Shown: piece by piece, positions 32,038 to 44,862 of the stretch
Layout of the letters: every line of letters begins with the position of its first letter
Numbering within the stretch: position 1 is the first letter of the stretch
Assembly (NCBI GenBank): GCA_039707465.1
Contig: CM077643.1
Span: forward strand, 47,834,605 to 47,898,604
From: Rhabdophis nuchalis
Lineage: Eukaryota; Chordata; Lepidosauria; Squamata; Natricidae
Reading direction: 5' to 3'
Length of the DNA: 64,000 bases
Program-made: the position numbers and the translations under genes
Notes under the pieces: model-generated
What the model was told of the DNA's origin: nothing
What the model saw: only the letters and a program-made list of their open reading frames with translations
Database searches by the model: none

Positions 32038-33466
32038 TATTTATTTATTTTATTTTTATTTTATTAAATTTATACCCCGCCCTTCTCCTTGTTAGGACCC
32101 AGGGCGGCGCACAGGCATTATTAAAACCACAAAATACAATATCAATTAAAATATATTAAATTACTAGACCCGTGCTAAAAACCCATGTTAAAACCATACC
32201 AAATTGATTTATTTTTAAAAAGTCAGAAGTAGGGGCTATCCTAGGGCGGCTTGTTGGAATAGATACGTCTTAAGACGTTGGCGGAAGAGGCGGAGGTCCG
32301 AGATAGTGCGAAGGTCGGGGGGTAGGTCGTTCCAGAGGGCCGGGCCCGCCACAGAGAAGGCCCTTCCCCTGGGTGTCGCCAACCGGCATTGCCCCGCTGA
32401 CGGCACCCAGAGAAGACCCTCTCTGTGGGAGCGGATCAGACGAAGGGATGTATGGGGCAGAAGGCGGTCTCGTATATAGCTAGGCCCCGAGCCATGGAGC
32501 GATTTAAAGATGATCGTCAGCACCTTGAAGCGCACTCGAAAGGCCACAGGCAGCCAGTGCAGCTCGCACAGGAGAGGTGTTACGTGGGTTTGCCTTGAGG
32601 CACCCATAATCATCCGCGCGGCCGCATTCTGTACTAACTGTAGCTTTCGAGTGCACCTCAAGGGGAGCCCCATGTTACAGTAATCCAGCCGGGATGTCAC
32701 GAGCGCTTGAGTGACTGTGCGAAGGGCTCCCCGGTCCAGTAAGGGGCGCAACTGGCGTATCAGGCGTACCTGATAGAACGCCCCCCTGGCCACGGCCGTC
32801 ACATGGTTCTCCATGGACAGCCGGGAATCCAGGAGGACGCCCAAGTTGCGCGCCCTCTCCACGGGGGCCAGTTGCTCGCCCCCAATGGCCAGTGTTGGAC
32901 TTATCTGGCTGATCCGGGGTGCCGGAAACCACAGCCACTCGGTCTTGGAGGGGTTGAGTTTGAGTTTGTTACTACCCATCCAGATCCATACGGCCTCCAG
33001 ACACCGGGACAGCACCTCGACGGCATCGTTGGGGTGGTTTGGGGTGGATATGTACAACTGAGTGTCATCAGCGTACAGATGGTATTCCACCCCAAAACCA
33101 TGGATGATCTTGCCCAGCGGCTTCATGTAGGTGTTAAACAGGAGTGGCGAGAGGACCGACCCCTGAGGGACCCCACATGTGAGCGGCCTCGGGGACGACC
33201 TCTGCCCTCCTGCCAACACCCATTGCGACCGACCAGAGAGGTAGGACGAGAACCACCGTAGGACGGTGCCTCTCAGCCCCAACCCCCCCCAATCGGTGCA
33301 ATAAGATACCATGGTCGATGGTATCAAAAGCCGCTGAGAGGTCTAATAGGACAAGGATAGAGGAACAATCTCTATCCCGTGCCCTCCAGAGATCATCCAC
33401 CAACGCGACCAATGCCGTTTCGGTGCTGTGACCGGAAGTGCCAGTCCGGCTTCCGGCCCGGTCCCA
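32038..33466 (-). mobile_element. L2 LINE copy E, 5'-truncated with a short 5' inversion
   Basis: Minus strand: [34 protein letters not shown], a frameshift at a C run near 33290, then a 363-codon frame (32236-33327) through [23 protein letters not shown] and [14 protein letters not shown]. The tail is of the (AAAAT)n type. At the 5' junction (33443-33466) a 24-bp block of L2 sequence beginning GCCAGTCCGGCTTCC runs in the opposite direction. That block is exactly the stretch that should come next upstream. Confidence 0.88.
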
Positions 33467-34148
33467 AGGATCTGGGCTAGGCAAATGTTGCTTGATGATC
33501 ATGGCAAGAAATATAAGCTGTTTCAAGTAAACCTGCCTTTTATAGTTGACTGACAGGGATTTTGTCAATGCTGATAGTGGAGCTCCAGATGTTTTTGGGT
33601 TGCATCCACTACAGATACTATCTTTGCTTTCTTTTGCCAGTCGTTCTAGTTGTAGGTCTTTGTATTTTGTTAGTTTCTCTCCAGTTCTTTCGCTTCTCTT
33701 CTGCTATCTCCAGGTACTGCAATGTCCACTATCCACACTTTGTCTTTTTTTAATCAACGATTGTTGTCTAGTATGTTATGTTGTCTGTTTGGTTTCTGAA
33801 CTCCCAGAACACTTTTGTTTTTTTCCATTTTCTACTACCTTGTATATTTCATGATCCCACCAGTTCTTGCTTGACATATTTCCTGCAGATATTCCGATAC
33901 GCTATTGTCATGAGTTGTGTGTGATCAGTCTGTGCAATCTTCTTGCAACAGCTAACTAGGTGGTTCGCTGTTTACTCAGCTTCTTCGTATTATGGGGCTT
34001 ACTTTGCAGCCTGTGGAGTGAGGGGGGAGGGTTTCTTTCTGATTCTCTTTCTCTGCCCATTACGCAGCTGTGTGGTATATGTCCCCTGATCTGAGTATTC
34101 CCTAGACAGCATGTCTTTCCCATCTCCCAAAGCCATTTTCACATATGT
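33467..34148. other. Intergenic, nothing recognised
   Basis: No exon or known repeat is identified between the two L2 copies. Confidence 0.4.
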
Positions 34149-35813
34149 CCCTCCTGGCTTGTACTGGCATCCTGGGAGACGACACGAGGCTGGCTCCAGG
34201 GCATTGTCAACGCATCTTTGAGTGAGGGGTCCTTGCCTGCCGTCTTGAAAGAGGCGGTAGTAAGGCCCCTCCTCAAGAAGCCATCCCTGGATCCAGCATT
34301 ATTAGAGAACTATCGTCCCGTCTCCAACCTTCACTTTTTAGTGAAGGTTGTAGAGAGTGTGGTGGCTCAACAGTTTCCGCGACACTTGGAGGAAGTTGAT
34401 TATCTAGACCCGCGCCAGTCCGGCTTCCGACCAGGTCACAGCACCGAGACAGCATTGGTCGCGTTGGTTGATGATCTCTGGAGGGCGCGGGATAGAGGAT
34501 ATTCCTCTATCCTAGTCCTATTAGACCTCTCAGCGAATTTTGATACCATCGACCATGGTATCCTATTGCGCCGACTGGGGGGGTTGGGGCTGGGAGGCAC
34601 CGTTTGGCGGTGGTTCTCGTCCTACCTCTCTGGTCGGTCGCAATATGTGTTGGCAGGGGGGCAGAGGTCGGCCTCGAGGTCCCTCATATGTGGGGTTCCT
34701 CAAGGGTCGGTCCTCTCGCCCCTACTGTTCAACACATATATGAAGCCGCTAGGTGAGATCATCCGTGGTTTTGGGGTGGGATATCATCTATACGCTGATG
34801 ATACTCAGTTGTACATATCCACCTCAGACCACCCCAACGATGCCGTCGAGGTTATGTCCCGGTGCTTGGAGGCCGTACGGATCTGGATGGGTAGTAACAA
34901 ACTCAAGCTCAACCCGTCCAAGACTGAGTGGCTGTGGCTTCCGGCACCCCGGTTCAGCCAGATTATTCCAACTCTGGCATTGGGGGTGAAACACCGGCCC
35001 CCGTGGAGAGGGCGCGCAATTTGGGTGTCCTCCTGGACTCCCGGCTGTCTATGGAGGACCATGTGGCAGCCGTGGCCAGGGGGGCGTTCCATCAGGTACG
35101 CCTGATGCGGCAATTGCACCCCTTACTGGACCGGGATGCCTTACGCACAGTCACTCAAGCACTCGTCACCTCTCGACTCGACTACTGTAATGCTCTCTAC
35201 ATGGGGCTTCCCTTGAGGTGCACCCGAAAGCTGCAGTTAGTCCAGAACGCAGCCGCGCGGGTGATTACGGGAGCGCCTAGACACTCCCACATAACACCAA
35301 TCCTGCACGAGCTGCACTGGCTTCCTGTGGTCTTTTGGGTGCACTTCAAGGTTTTGACGACCATCTTTAAAGCGCTCCATGGCTCGGGGCCTAGCTATCT
35401 GCAAGACCGTCTCCTGCCCCATACATCCCTCAGACCAATATGCTCCCACAGAGAGGGCCTCCTCAGGGTGCCGTCAGCTGGACAATGCCGACTGGCGACA
35501 CCCAGGGGAAGAGCCTTCTCTGTGGCGGGCCCAGCCCTTTGGAACGACTTACCCCCTGATCTCCGACCTCCACCTCTTCCGCAAGTGTCTTAAGACACAT
35601 CTGTTCCATCTAGCCGGCCTAGCGTAACCTCCAGTACTGACTTTTAGATAGTTTTAAATTTGGGGATTTTAATTTGGTTTTTAGCACAGGATTTTATTGG
35701 AATAAGTTTTTTAAAATTTTATGTTTTTGTATGTATTTTAGTATTCCTGTGTGCCGCCCTGGGTCCGTTTGGAGAAGGGTGGGGTATAAATTTAATAAAA
35801 TAAAATAAAAAAT
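34149..35813 (+). mobile_element. L2 LINE copy F, 5'-truncated
   Basis: It begins inside the reverse transcriptase region (SWLVLASWE) and continues through [49 protein letters not shown] and [10 protein letters not shown]. Frame breaks occur near 34985 and 35565. It ends with a (AAAAT)n tail like copies B and E. No convincing target duplication was found. Confidence 0.88.
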
Positions 35814-36170
35814 ACCATTAAATGTTTTGTGAGATGGGCAGCCATATAAATGGAAAAACAAACATTTCTGTTCAGCAACAAAATATACTATCAGGACTAT
35901 TTGTGGATGAAAGAAGAAAGCAGTGAGTCTTTCCTCTTTCACCAGTTTATTGTGAACCAAATAAAGGTGGATGTACACAGGCATTTATCTATGTACTTAT
36001 TCATACATTGAAGAAGTTTCACACTAAGTTTTGGATTCAGTTCCCAGCATCTAAAGTTAGAAAAGCCAGTGAGGGAAATAAATTCTTTTGAAGGATAGTT
36101 GCCAGTTAAGAGATTAATATTAAATGGTCAGATGGTCTGGCTTGGTCATAATGGGATTGTTGTCCTATGA

Positions 36171-36490
36171 CTGTGGTGGCAAACCTTTTTTGGCTCGCGT
36201 GCCAAAAGTGGGGGGAGCGCAGGGGGGGTCGTGCATGGGCGTGCCACACATGTGCGTGCTTTCCCCCTCTGGTTTTCTCGTAGGGTCATTTTTTGCCCTC
36301 AGGAGCCTTCTGGAGTCTCCAGTCCTCAGGAGCCTTCAGGGAAGCCTCCAGAGGGCAAAAAACAGCCTCAAAAGAAGGCCAAAGTCAGCTGCATATGCGC
36401 ACTGGAGCTGACAGGGCAATGCCTGGCATGCCCTAACAAATGGCTCTGCGTGCCACCTGTGGCACCCATGCCATAGGTTCGCCATCACTG
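36171..36490. mobile_element. hAT-type element, 320 bp
   Basis: It starts CTGTGGTGGCAAACC and ends AGGTTCGCCATCACTG. TCCTATGA at 36163-36170 and 36491-36498 is a perfect 8-bp duplication. It is a shorter member of the family at 20519-21059, sharing GTGCCACCTGTGGCACCC. Confidence 0.88.
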
Positions 36491-36498
36491 TCCTATGA

Positions 36499-39269
36499 TC
36501 AGTGTGATTCAGACTTTCTTGCTGTGTGATATAAACAAAGTTTTGATTGATTGATTATATATTTGAGGTCACTTCACAGGTATCAGTTATTCTTCAAAAC
36601 ACAGTCTTTCATAATCATTGCAATATGAATTTAGGAAAAGGAGAAATAGACATGGTGATTCTGATTTTAGGCCTCCTAAGGGGAAAAGAAGTAGCATTCC
36701 CAGTATTCTTTGAATTTCACAGTTCAAGGGAGTAGAGAAAATGGAACACAGAAACACAAATTGCTGCAATTACGTCTTACAAACCTGCTTAATAACTACT
36801 ATTCCATCAATATATTAATGATGGGCCTATTGAGGAAGATAACCAGTGCTTTTGAACATTGTTGGGCCTGAAAGGGATACCAAGTTGACTGCTCTGAATT
36901 CAAATAGATTTTGGCCACGGTGACAGGATAACTCCCTGTCTACGTGCCAGGACCCACTTATTCTTTGGTTCAAATGAGCACTTTTGTCCAAAACTTACAT
37001 AAAGACTGAACTCTGTGATGTCACAGAAGTCCATGACACCAAGTATGTTGATGTGAGCAAATCCCCTCTTTGAAGTCTTAAAGCAGCAGTGTTCTCTTGA
37101 AGACTTCACATAGCTGCCTTAAAGGGCCTTTTCAGGCTGTTTGCTATGGGCTAATCATTTTACTGGCATTACAAGCAAAGCAGCTTTGCGTACATGATAT
37201 ATTCAGGGGAAAGCTTTCACAACAGCAGTGCTGGATCTTTTAGAGCACTGTTTCTCCAACTTGGCGGCTTTCAGATGTATGGACTTCAATTCCCAGAATT
37301 CTGAGATTAAGAAACATTTTGTTAATTATTGCAAAGTTCCCCTTTCAAAACAATTTCCATAGCTATATAAAAATACAAAATGCTGGAAAATTCCCCCCAC
37401 CTCAGGCAGTGTCCCACTTATAAAAACTGCTGCAATCTGCCATACAGCTATATCTGATATTCAATTACTTGGGCAACTGAACTCAATCCATTCTCTCTCA
37501 CGGAAATCCTTTATTCTTGAATACCTGAAGCACAAAAATAAGTGCATGATGACGGGAAAAGCCAAGAAGACATTTTACAGCCTTGACTTTATGTAGCCTA
37601 TTTCACCAGCAGAACTTTCTGAAGCCCAGCCAAGGGTCTAATTATTGAAGTTCAATTGAGATTGGACAAAAAACCATAGCTAGCATCTCCATTTTTATAT
37701 GTCTACTTGAAAAAAATCTTATCTCTATGCACTATTTAACAGCTAAGTAAATATGTGCAGACAAGAGTGCTTGTTATCTTCTCCATTGTGCATTGTTTCA
37801 GCTAATTCCTAGCCTGTATTTGCTGATTTCATCATGTTCAGCTGGGATATAGTGACATTTCTAAGAAGTGCCAGCTCATGCTGTCATGTTTCACTGCTAA
37901 AACAGTTCAAAAGAATCAAGCAGAAGGGTCAGGAAAGTTGCTTTCAATGAATGACAAAGATTCTGACCTTTTGTCTAATAAATAGGGGAGAATTTTAATC
38001 AGGATCAATGAATCTGAGCACTCCCTAAATTGCAGCTACACCTTATCCCTGGATGCATTGATTGTGGGGGAACAGTTGACTTCAGAACATCTGATTCAAT
38101 TTGATTGATATACTGTGTGTAGGCGGGTAAACAGATCAAAGTGTCAATTAAATGGTTGCGGGATGTATGGGTCCAAATTTATTAATGTTTAGATATTAAT
38201 TTTTGTAGCAATGATAAAAATTATTTCCTATCAGTTTTAAGAACTATATATATTTCAGGAATTCTTTAATTAGCTCAAAACATATCTGAAGGCGGAACTA
38301 GGTATTCCAAATGTTCCTTTCAAAAATGTGTTTTTTAAGCAAGTGCACATTGAGCAATGTTGCTTCTAATTCAGATTTGTTTTTATTGGCATCTCAATTA
38401 CTTTTCCTTTACTTGAAAGGAATAAATTTAAAGAACATCACTAAGAAAAAATGTTTGCTTTCATCACAGCGTAGAACCCTTTCCACTTTATCATCACAAG
38501 AAATGATATATATATATGAGATACATATATGCCAGCTGAAATCTCTGGAAACTTATCACACTTGAAATATTAGGAGTAGCTGTGCACCCTGCTTCTGAGA
38601 AATAGTAAGATAGAGCTGGAGAAAAGCTAACACAATGGTAGGGGAATTGGAAGCAACACAACAGTTTGAGGGGCAAAACACAAATCGCAATAAGAGCGAT
38701 TTGCCGATAACCACGACATATAACATTGGGCATAACACAAATGAAGTATAGATAAATGTTTCTCTCTGTCACATACATTAGCAGAAGGTAGAGCTACTAT
38801 GATTAGTGGGAAACTCAAGGCAAATAGTGATTGGGTTCACACATCATGTTATGCCATGTTTTCACTATGATTTATTGAATGCCATAATTTGTTGGGTTTG
38901 CACAACATGCTCAGCCTTAAAATCATGATTTACAAGTTATAATGGCTAGGTTCGCATGACACATTTTTCTACATAATGCATTTTTAGAATTGTTTAGAAC
39001 AAAGTGTGGTGAGGGCCCCAATTCAGATGGATCTAAAAAGGAAGCAGACAAATTAATGGAGAGTAAGACAACCAGTAGCGGCTAGTTACGATGTCTTTTT
39101 TCCAGGCTCCCCAGTCATTGTCCCACTGTGACACTTGCTGCAGGAAGAGGAAAACCTGTGATCTGACCCAACCAGGTTCTTGTGCTTTCTGTCACACTGC
39201 AGTATTTCTATATAACAGCATGGAAGATTGTACGGGTCTTCTTCAGGGAATTCCAAAACAAGAACATAA
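36499..39269. other. Intergenic, mostly unique sequence
   Basis: The quietest stretch of the left half. A half hAT MITE lies at about 37246-37312 (CACTGTTTCTCCAACTTGG). No exon was recognised. Confidence 0.45.
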
Positions 39270-39805
39270 CAGTACAGGTTGAGTAGTAAGCATCCCTTTA
39301 TTTGCTGGCACCATTACAAAAACTGATTACATTAGCAACCCAAAAAAGAGAGAGTAGGGAGGAGGAGTGTTTACTTCAGGTAGAAGTTACAAGGCTGCTA
39401 CTCCCAAACTGTATCTAAGTAAAACAGCACAGGCTGTCAGTATTAAAATGTTATTGTTGCTGCTGCTGCTGCTACCACTATGTCAAGGGTGCGTGCATGT
39501 CTCTCTGTGTGTGAACGAGTTTTACTGAGCATAGTAAAGATAAAAGGTTACACGTTTACTGTAGCTCCAGGAATGTAAAGCTCTAATTATCCAAACCGGT
39601 TTATTTAAATTTATTTATTATAAAACTAAACTCTGGAGGTGTCTGCAGAGTCGTCTTCTTCATCATCTTGTTTAAATCAGTAGTCTAACAAAGAGTAGAA
39701 AAGACAAAACTCTGTTCAGTGTTTGACGAAGTAGAAAGGGTGAACACATAAATAAGGCTTTAATTTGGCAAAATACAAAATACACTGCCTTCTGCTACCC
39801 CCAAA
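39270..39805 (-). other. KTN1: KTN1 3' UTR (probable)
   Basis: It lies directly after the TAA at 39806-39808. A minus-strand AATAAA at 39297-39302 would place cleavage near 39270-39285. Other AATAAA motifs at 39610-39619 would give a shorter UTR. The end is inferred, not observed. Confidence 0.5.
39297..39302 (-). promoter_or_regulatory. KTN1: Poly(A) signal AATAAA, candidate for KTN1
   Basis: The sequence is TTTATT on the plus strand, about 500 bp past the stop codon. Two alternative signals lie at 39610-39615 and 39614-39619. Confidence 0.45.
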
Positions 39806-39831
39806 TTAAACGATCTCCCCATGATTTCGTT
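39806..39831 (-). CDS. KTN1: KTN1 terminal coding exon
   Basis: The acceptor is a long pyrimidine tract ending TTTTGCAG. The exon's first two bases (AA) complete a split codon started by G in the previous exon, giving Glu, followed by RNHGEIV and TAA. This yields a C-terminus of QLLERNHGEIV. The tail differs from the short end I expect in other kinectins, so an alternative 3' end is possible. Confidence 0.65.
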
Positions 39832-40533
39832 CTGCAAAAGAGAAGCAAAACAAAACAAAAAGAAAAAGAAAACAAAAAGATAAGCTTAAGGATAAGGTAG
39901 TCACTGTGGCAAACTATTTTTTATTCGGTTCTGTTATATACTAAGAAACGGGAGATTTTTTTAAAATAAGAGGTTTTTTAGGCAGGAAAAAAGTTAATAT
40001 TTGACATGTACAGTTTTCTTAAAGCTAAAAAAAAAAATACTAAGTAAGCCCAAATTCAGATTTACTAAATAGAATTAATGAAAATTAACTTTGTAAAGAA
40101 GACAGAAAATTAAAAATCCAAATTCCATATCTGTCCATCTATGTTTACATTTATAAACAAGATTTTTGTTATCCCGGAATGAAAATAATCAGTAAAATCA
40201 CAGGTGTGAAAAAATATTTGCCCTGTACAAGAGCAGTAAAAGCAGCTGCAAAAGGATAAACGTACATTCATGGGAATGCTACAGGGAATTTTGAAAATGA
40301 CAATTTCAATATTTCTGTAGGCTGTTGGTTGGGGAAGGCTGGACTGCATTGACTCTTCCTAATATGTTAGTTTGCAAGGAGAAATAATCCACAATGGTAT
40401 TTCAACCAAAACGTGAGGCTGCAAACTTCTATGATTTGATTACTGCTGCCTACAGATCAACTAAAAACATCACCAGTTACTTTTGCCTTCCTGCTTAAGT
40501 CCATCTTGTGAAAACAGACTTAAACTCTCCTAC

Positions 40534-40642
40534 CTAATAGCTGATACTGTTCTTTTCCCTTTGTGAGCATTTGGCCAACTGATGCAAGAAGCTGCTTAAG
40601 ATGAACAATATCTTGAATTAGATTCACATTATCTGGACCGGC
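40534..40642 (-). CDS. KTN1: KTN1 penultimate exon
   Basis: 109 nt, acceptor TTTCAG, donor TTAG/GTAGGAG. It encodes AGPDNVNLIQDIVHLKQLLA then SVGQMLTKGKEQYQLL plus one base. If the donor is not used, the frame reads GRRV and stops at TAA just inside the intron, giving a possible alternative end. Confidence 0.88.
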
Positions 40643-41235
40643 CTGAAAGGGATGGAAGAAAGTAGAAAGTATTAGAAACTTTGGAGCAGAGGCGGCCAAA
40701 GGAAGTGAACAATTAATTTTAGGATATGAGCTAAATACTTAGTCGAAGCCTCAACCTGCCTCACCCCTTAGATAGCGTCTCTTCATTCCTAAGATCCTTC
40801 ATTCAACCTTCATTCAGCTATTCTACACAAGTTTCAAACTTGGACTCCCTTTTCTCCAGGACAAGCAATGGGAGCATTTGCTCAGATTTCTTGGCCTTGT
40901 AACATTTTGGATAGTCACTTAAAAAACTCTTTAAACTTCTCCCACCCGCTAGGGCCAGCTTTTTTATTGAAAAAAAAAGTCCAATTAGGAAACAATGTCA
41001 TAGAGAACTATACTAGATCAGATCTCTTTAATGTGCTACCTTTTTATGTGAATGTTATTTTTTTTCATTGTATGAGGCTTCACACTTTTTGTGGTGCCCT
41101 AAACCAGAACAATAAAGATATATACAATAAAAGCTAGATCATCATCATCATCATCATCATAACAAAATGATGTTTCCAAAATATGTTTATAGTACTTGCC
41201 AGAATATTATTAGCCTGCCATCTGGTGGTCTTTAG

Positions 41236-41354
41236 CAGTGTTTTTTTAAACTTGGCAATTTTTAAGATGTGAATTCCACAAAGAGCATGTTTGCTGGGGG
41301 ATTCTGGGAGTTAAAGTCCACACATCTTAAAATTGCCAAGTTTGAAAAATACTG
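41236..41354. mobile_element. hAT MITE in KTN1 intron, 119 bp
   Basis: It starts CAGTGTTTTTTTAAACTTGG and ends CAAGTTTGAAAAATACTG. Flanks GTCTTTAG and GTCTATAG match at 7 of 8 positions. Confidence 0.75.
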
Positions 41355-41727
41355 GTCTATAGTTACCTGGCCAGCCCCATAAAGGCATGTACCAAAGAAG
41401 CTGCAAGATCATAGTACAGTTACAGTTGATTTGGAGTCAAGTGGTGCCTAACCTGAACTAAATAAGTAAATAAGTAAACCTATAGACTTCTAAACCCAAT
41501 CTCCAATGGCTTCTACAACCCAAACACCAGTTTTATATAAGATCGCCGTGGATTTCTTATGCCAAACAAATAAAAACCATGCAAAAGTGGGATGTAGAAT
41601 TTCTATTATGTTCAATGTCCACAAATAATACAGACCAAAATGCACAGGATAAATCAGCCTCTAGGCTGTCTGCTTTGTATCTGCACTTCCTAAGGCAAAT
41701 TATTTATATATCTGGGAAAATACTCAC

Positions 41728-41820
41728 CGTCTGTGAACAGACATCACTGTTCTGTATCACTTCAGGGCCCATACTAGTTTTTCCTATTTCCCTTTCTAGA
41801 ATCACCAGTGATTCCTGGGC
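41728..41820 (-). CDS. KTN1: KTN1 coiled-coil exon (31 codons)
   Basis: Acceptor TTTAAAG, donor ACG/GTGAGTA, phase 0 at both ends. It encodes AQESLVILEREIGKTSM, then GPEVIQNSDVCSQT, where the coiled coil is interrupted. Confidence 0.88.
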
Positions 41821-41835
41821 CTTTAAAAAAAGAAG

Positions 41836-41960
41836 AAAATGTTAATTTAATTTAATTTTCAATTTTTTATACCACCCCATCTCCACAATGGGACTCGGGG
41901 CGGTGCATAGAAGATAAAAAGTAAAAATAACAGCATACACATCATATACATACAATCCAC
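41836..41960 (-). mobile_element. L2 LINE 3' UTR fragment in KTN1 intron
   Basis: ATACCACCCCATCTCCACAA followed by GGGACTCGGGGCGGTGCATA is the reverse complement of the L2 3'-terminal block. It lies 16 bp outside the exon ending at 41820. Confidence 0.6.
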
Positions 41961-42703
41961 AATTTAAAACCGAATTAAATAAATATAACTGTGCTACAAA
42001 GATTTTTAAAAAGTTATTGCTTTAAAACATCCAATCACAATCAGAAACTTTTTAAAGAGGGAGTAAAGGCGACAAACAGCCCTGGCCCAGACATGGAGGT
42101 GGACTGGTTGGAGTACAATTCAGTGTTTGAAAGGATCCGATAGATCATTATTTTTCATTCTAGATTGCAAGCGTAATCAGTGAAAAGATGACAAGAAATG
42201 TTCCAGTACTGCATGTTTCTCCAAGCTCCTAATGACCGCACTACAGATTTCAATTGGAGGGGGGGGGGGGGAGGCAAGGGGGGAAGAGTTGAGAAAAAAA
42301 ATTACACTGACTTATAGGTCAGTGAGAGATAGATGGTTATGGGAGCTGGGGTTTCCTATTCTACCCCTAAGTCTCTGAATCAGAATGTGTCATAAGCAAC
42401 TACTAGGAATGGCAACGGGGAGGAAGAGGCAATGCTCATATATACTGCATTTATTATTTCAAGCTAATATCTTTTTTAAAAAAATGAAATGTGGGCATAA
42501 TTACTACATCTACAAGCACAGATTCACTCAGCCTAGAAAGCAAACAATGGTTACAGTTTCCAGTCAAACCTCTCTGGTTTTCCCTGTGTGGGAATTAATC
42601 TGAGGAGCCATTGTTTCCCCAAAACAATACAAAACAAAACCACAAATACAGGGCTTAACCAATGAGAAGTAAACTTTCATCTACATATTGTTTAGAAAAA
42701 TTC

Positions 42704-42888
42704 TTGCTTCAGAACACAAGTGTTGCAGGATTGCAAAACAAATAAAAGATAACTAAGGTTATAAACAGTAAAAAAAAAACATCGAAGTCTGCAGTTGTGT
42801 CTGTTTGATGTTTTGTTTTTTTTACTGTTTATAGCAAAAGTTATTTTTTGATTTGCAGCCCTGCAACACTTGCGGTTCAGGGGCAGGA
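42704..42888. repeat. Long inverted repeat (hairpin) in KTN1 intron
   Basis: The left arm includes AAGTGTTGCAGGATTGCAAA and TTATAAACAGTAAAAAAAAA. The right arm includes TTTTTTACTGTTTATAGC and TTTGCAGCCCTGCAACACTT. Arms are about 75-80 bp with a loop of about 25 bp near 42784-42806. It may be a MITE of a family not otherwise seen here. Confidence 0.75.
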
Positions 42889-43314
42889 CCTTTATTAATT
42901 ACTAATTAAATCAAATCAACTTCCCTGAGGAAAAATAGTTCAACGGGAAACATTCCACCAAGAAGGAACTTTTGCAGAATCTAGGAGATCATCTGAATAT
43001 GAGGAGATGCTCCCCTGTTAATTTAAGTAACATTTTGGAATTGATATTTCCAAATAACTTTTGTAATGACAACTTCACATAAATGCACTGCTATAAACTA
43101 ACACGAAGTTTTTTGAGGTATAAATCACCATGACTTTTCCTGGAGGAGCTAGAATTGGCACAGCAATGGATTTAACGGATATTTCCATGACTAACTTGAA
43201 TCTATCAATACCGCAGACTGTAGATAGAGCTTTAAGAAGACATGAACTATCATCCAGAATCAGTTGGCCATTATGTTCCTAGGGAGGCAGAACATCAACC
43301 ATAGGATTCCTTAC

Positions 43315-43398
43315 CTTTGGCAAATCAGCAGCTAATTGGTGTCTTTCATTCAGATCAGTTAAGAGTTTAGATGATGTCTCATTCAGCTGGGTTTTGAG
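43315..43398 (-). CDS. KTN1: KTN1 coiled-coil exon (28 codons)
   Basis: 84 nt, acceptor CTTACAG, donor AAG/GTAAGG, phase 0 at both ends. It encodes LKTQLNETSSKLLTDLNE then RHQLAADLPK, four heptads. Confidence 0.9.
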
Positions 43399-43671
43399 CT
43401 GTAAGAGGTTAAGTCAGGGTCAGTTCACAATGCTTAAGAGGAGTATGGGGCAGTTTCTGGTAAAGTAATATACATTTAAGAGTGTACATATACTGAAGAC
43501 AAATTGCTACAAAGTACAATGAGTGTTAGGAAATTCCGTTTGCAAAGAAGGCGAAAAAATAAGGCTGAAAGAGATTAAAATCAGTAGAGGGAATCTTAAA
43601 CAAATACTAGTATTTTTAAGGCCTTGTCAGCATTACCAATGAAAGTGAATAGATTCTTTATAAGGATACTT

Positions 43672-44070
43672 TACAGGTAGTCCTCAACTTACAACAGTTC
43701 ATTTAGTAGGTGTTTTAAGTTACAACAGCATAGGGAAAAGTGACATGACATTTTTCACACTTAAAACCATTGCAGCATCCTCGTGGTTTTTTTTACCTGA
43801 TCAAAATTTGGATACTTGGCAACATGTTCATATTTATGATGGTTGCAGTGTCCTTGGGTCATATGATCATCTTTTGCAACCTTCTGACTAGCAAACTCAA
43901 TGGGGAAGCCAGGTTTACTTAACAACCATGTTACTAACTTAACAACTGCAATGATTCACTTAAGAACTGTGATATGAAAAGTCTTAAAAAGGGCAAAATT
44001 CACATAAATGTCTTGCTTAGCAACAGAAATTTTGGGTTTGATTGTGGTCATAGGTCAAGGACTACCTGTA
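43672..44070. mobile_element. Tc1/mariner-like non-autonomous element, 399 bp
   Basis: It starts TACAGGTAGTCCTCAACTTA and ends AGGTCAAGGACTACCTGTA, inverted repeats with TA at both ends. It is the complete relative of 16916-17970. No transposase frame is present. Confidence 0.7.
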
Positions 44071-44335
44071 TTGGCTTGAGATTTAAAGTTGACCAGAGAT
44101 TATGATTTTGGACATTAGATAAGTAACTCTCCATAACCTGCAAATTGAAGTGATCAGAAGAAGTACTTGTATGGATATAACATTGCTTTGTCGTCTGCAG
44201 ATCAGTTTTTAAAAACATGAGGAGATGAAAATAATCTCCAGAAAAAAGAATTGGGGGAGGGGAGGAGGGGATTTCTGTGGAATCAGATACTGAAATATAA
44301 ATTGTCCAGAATTGGCTCACAAATCTGTTCTTAGT

Positions 44336-44430
44336 TGTAATACAATAATACAATAGCAGAGTTGGAAGGGACCTTGGAGGTCATCTAGTCCAACTCCCTA
44401 CCTAGGCAGGAAGCTCTATAGGTTTACAAA
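44336..44430 (-). mobile_element. CR1 LINE 3' tip in KTN1 intron
   Basis: AATACAATAGCAGAGTTGGA, then GGGACCTTGGAGGTCATCTA. This is the CR1 3' UTR block with a short tail. Confidence 0.75.
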
Positions 44431-44862
44431 TCATTTAAATCCACCTTTTAGTAAAGATTGGTCATCTAATTTGTGTCCGTCATTCCCCAACTGCTCCCAA
44501 ATATGACAAATTCATGTGGTTCAACAAAGAGACAGTCTTTTTCACTTGCTATTTACATTAGGTTAATGTACATTGGAGATCTTTCATTTGCTTGCTTCTT
44601 TTGATCTCTCTATGCTCAGGCTTAGTTTTTCTTCACCAAATAGAAGTAGCTTCCTTGGTCACAAGACACTCCAGTCTTAGATGACTGATAAATAGATATG
44701 CTCTTTTCCCCAATAAGTAGGCCCTCTGGGTCTCAAGCTCCATATTCAGTCAGCTTTTAAGGAAATAAAAAAAAAAAAACTCCCCTTCCTTAAGCTGATA
44801 AACCATGTTATCCCATAGGATCATAAGAGTTAGTAGTAGATTTTTCAATCAGTGGTTCCAAC

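Noticed and set aside
41130..41161. (ATC)n and other short trinucleotide runs, possible CRISPR-like array
   Set aside because: They are short simple repeats without spacers in an animal genome.
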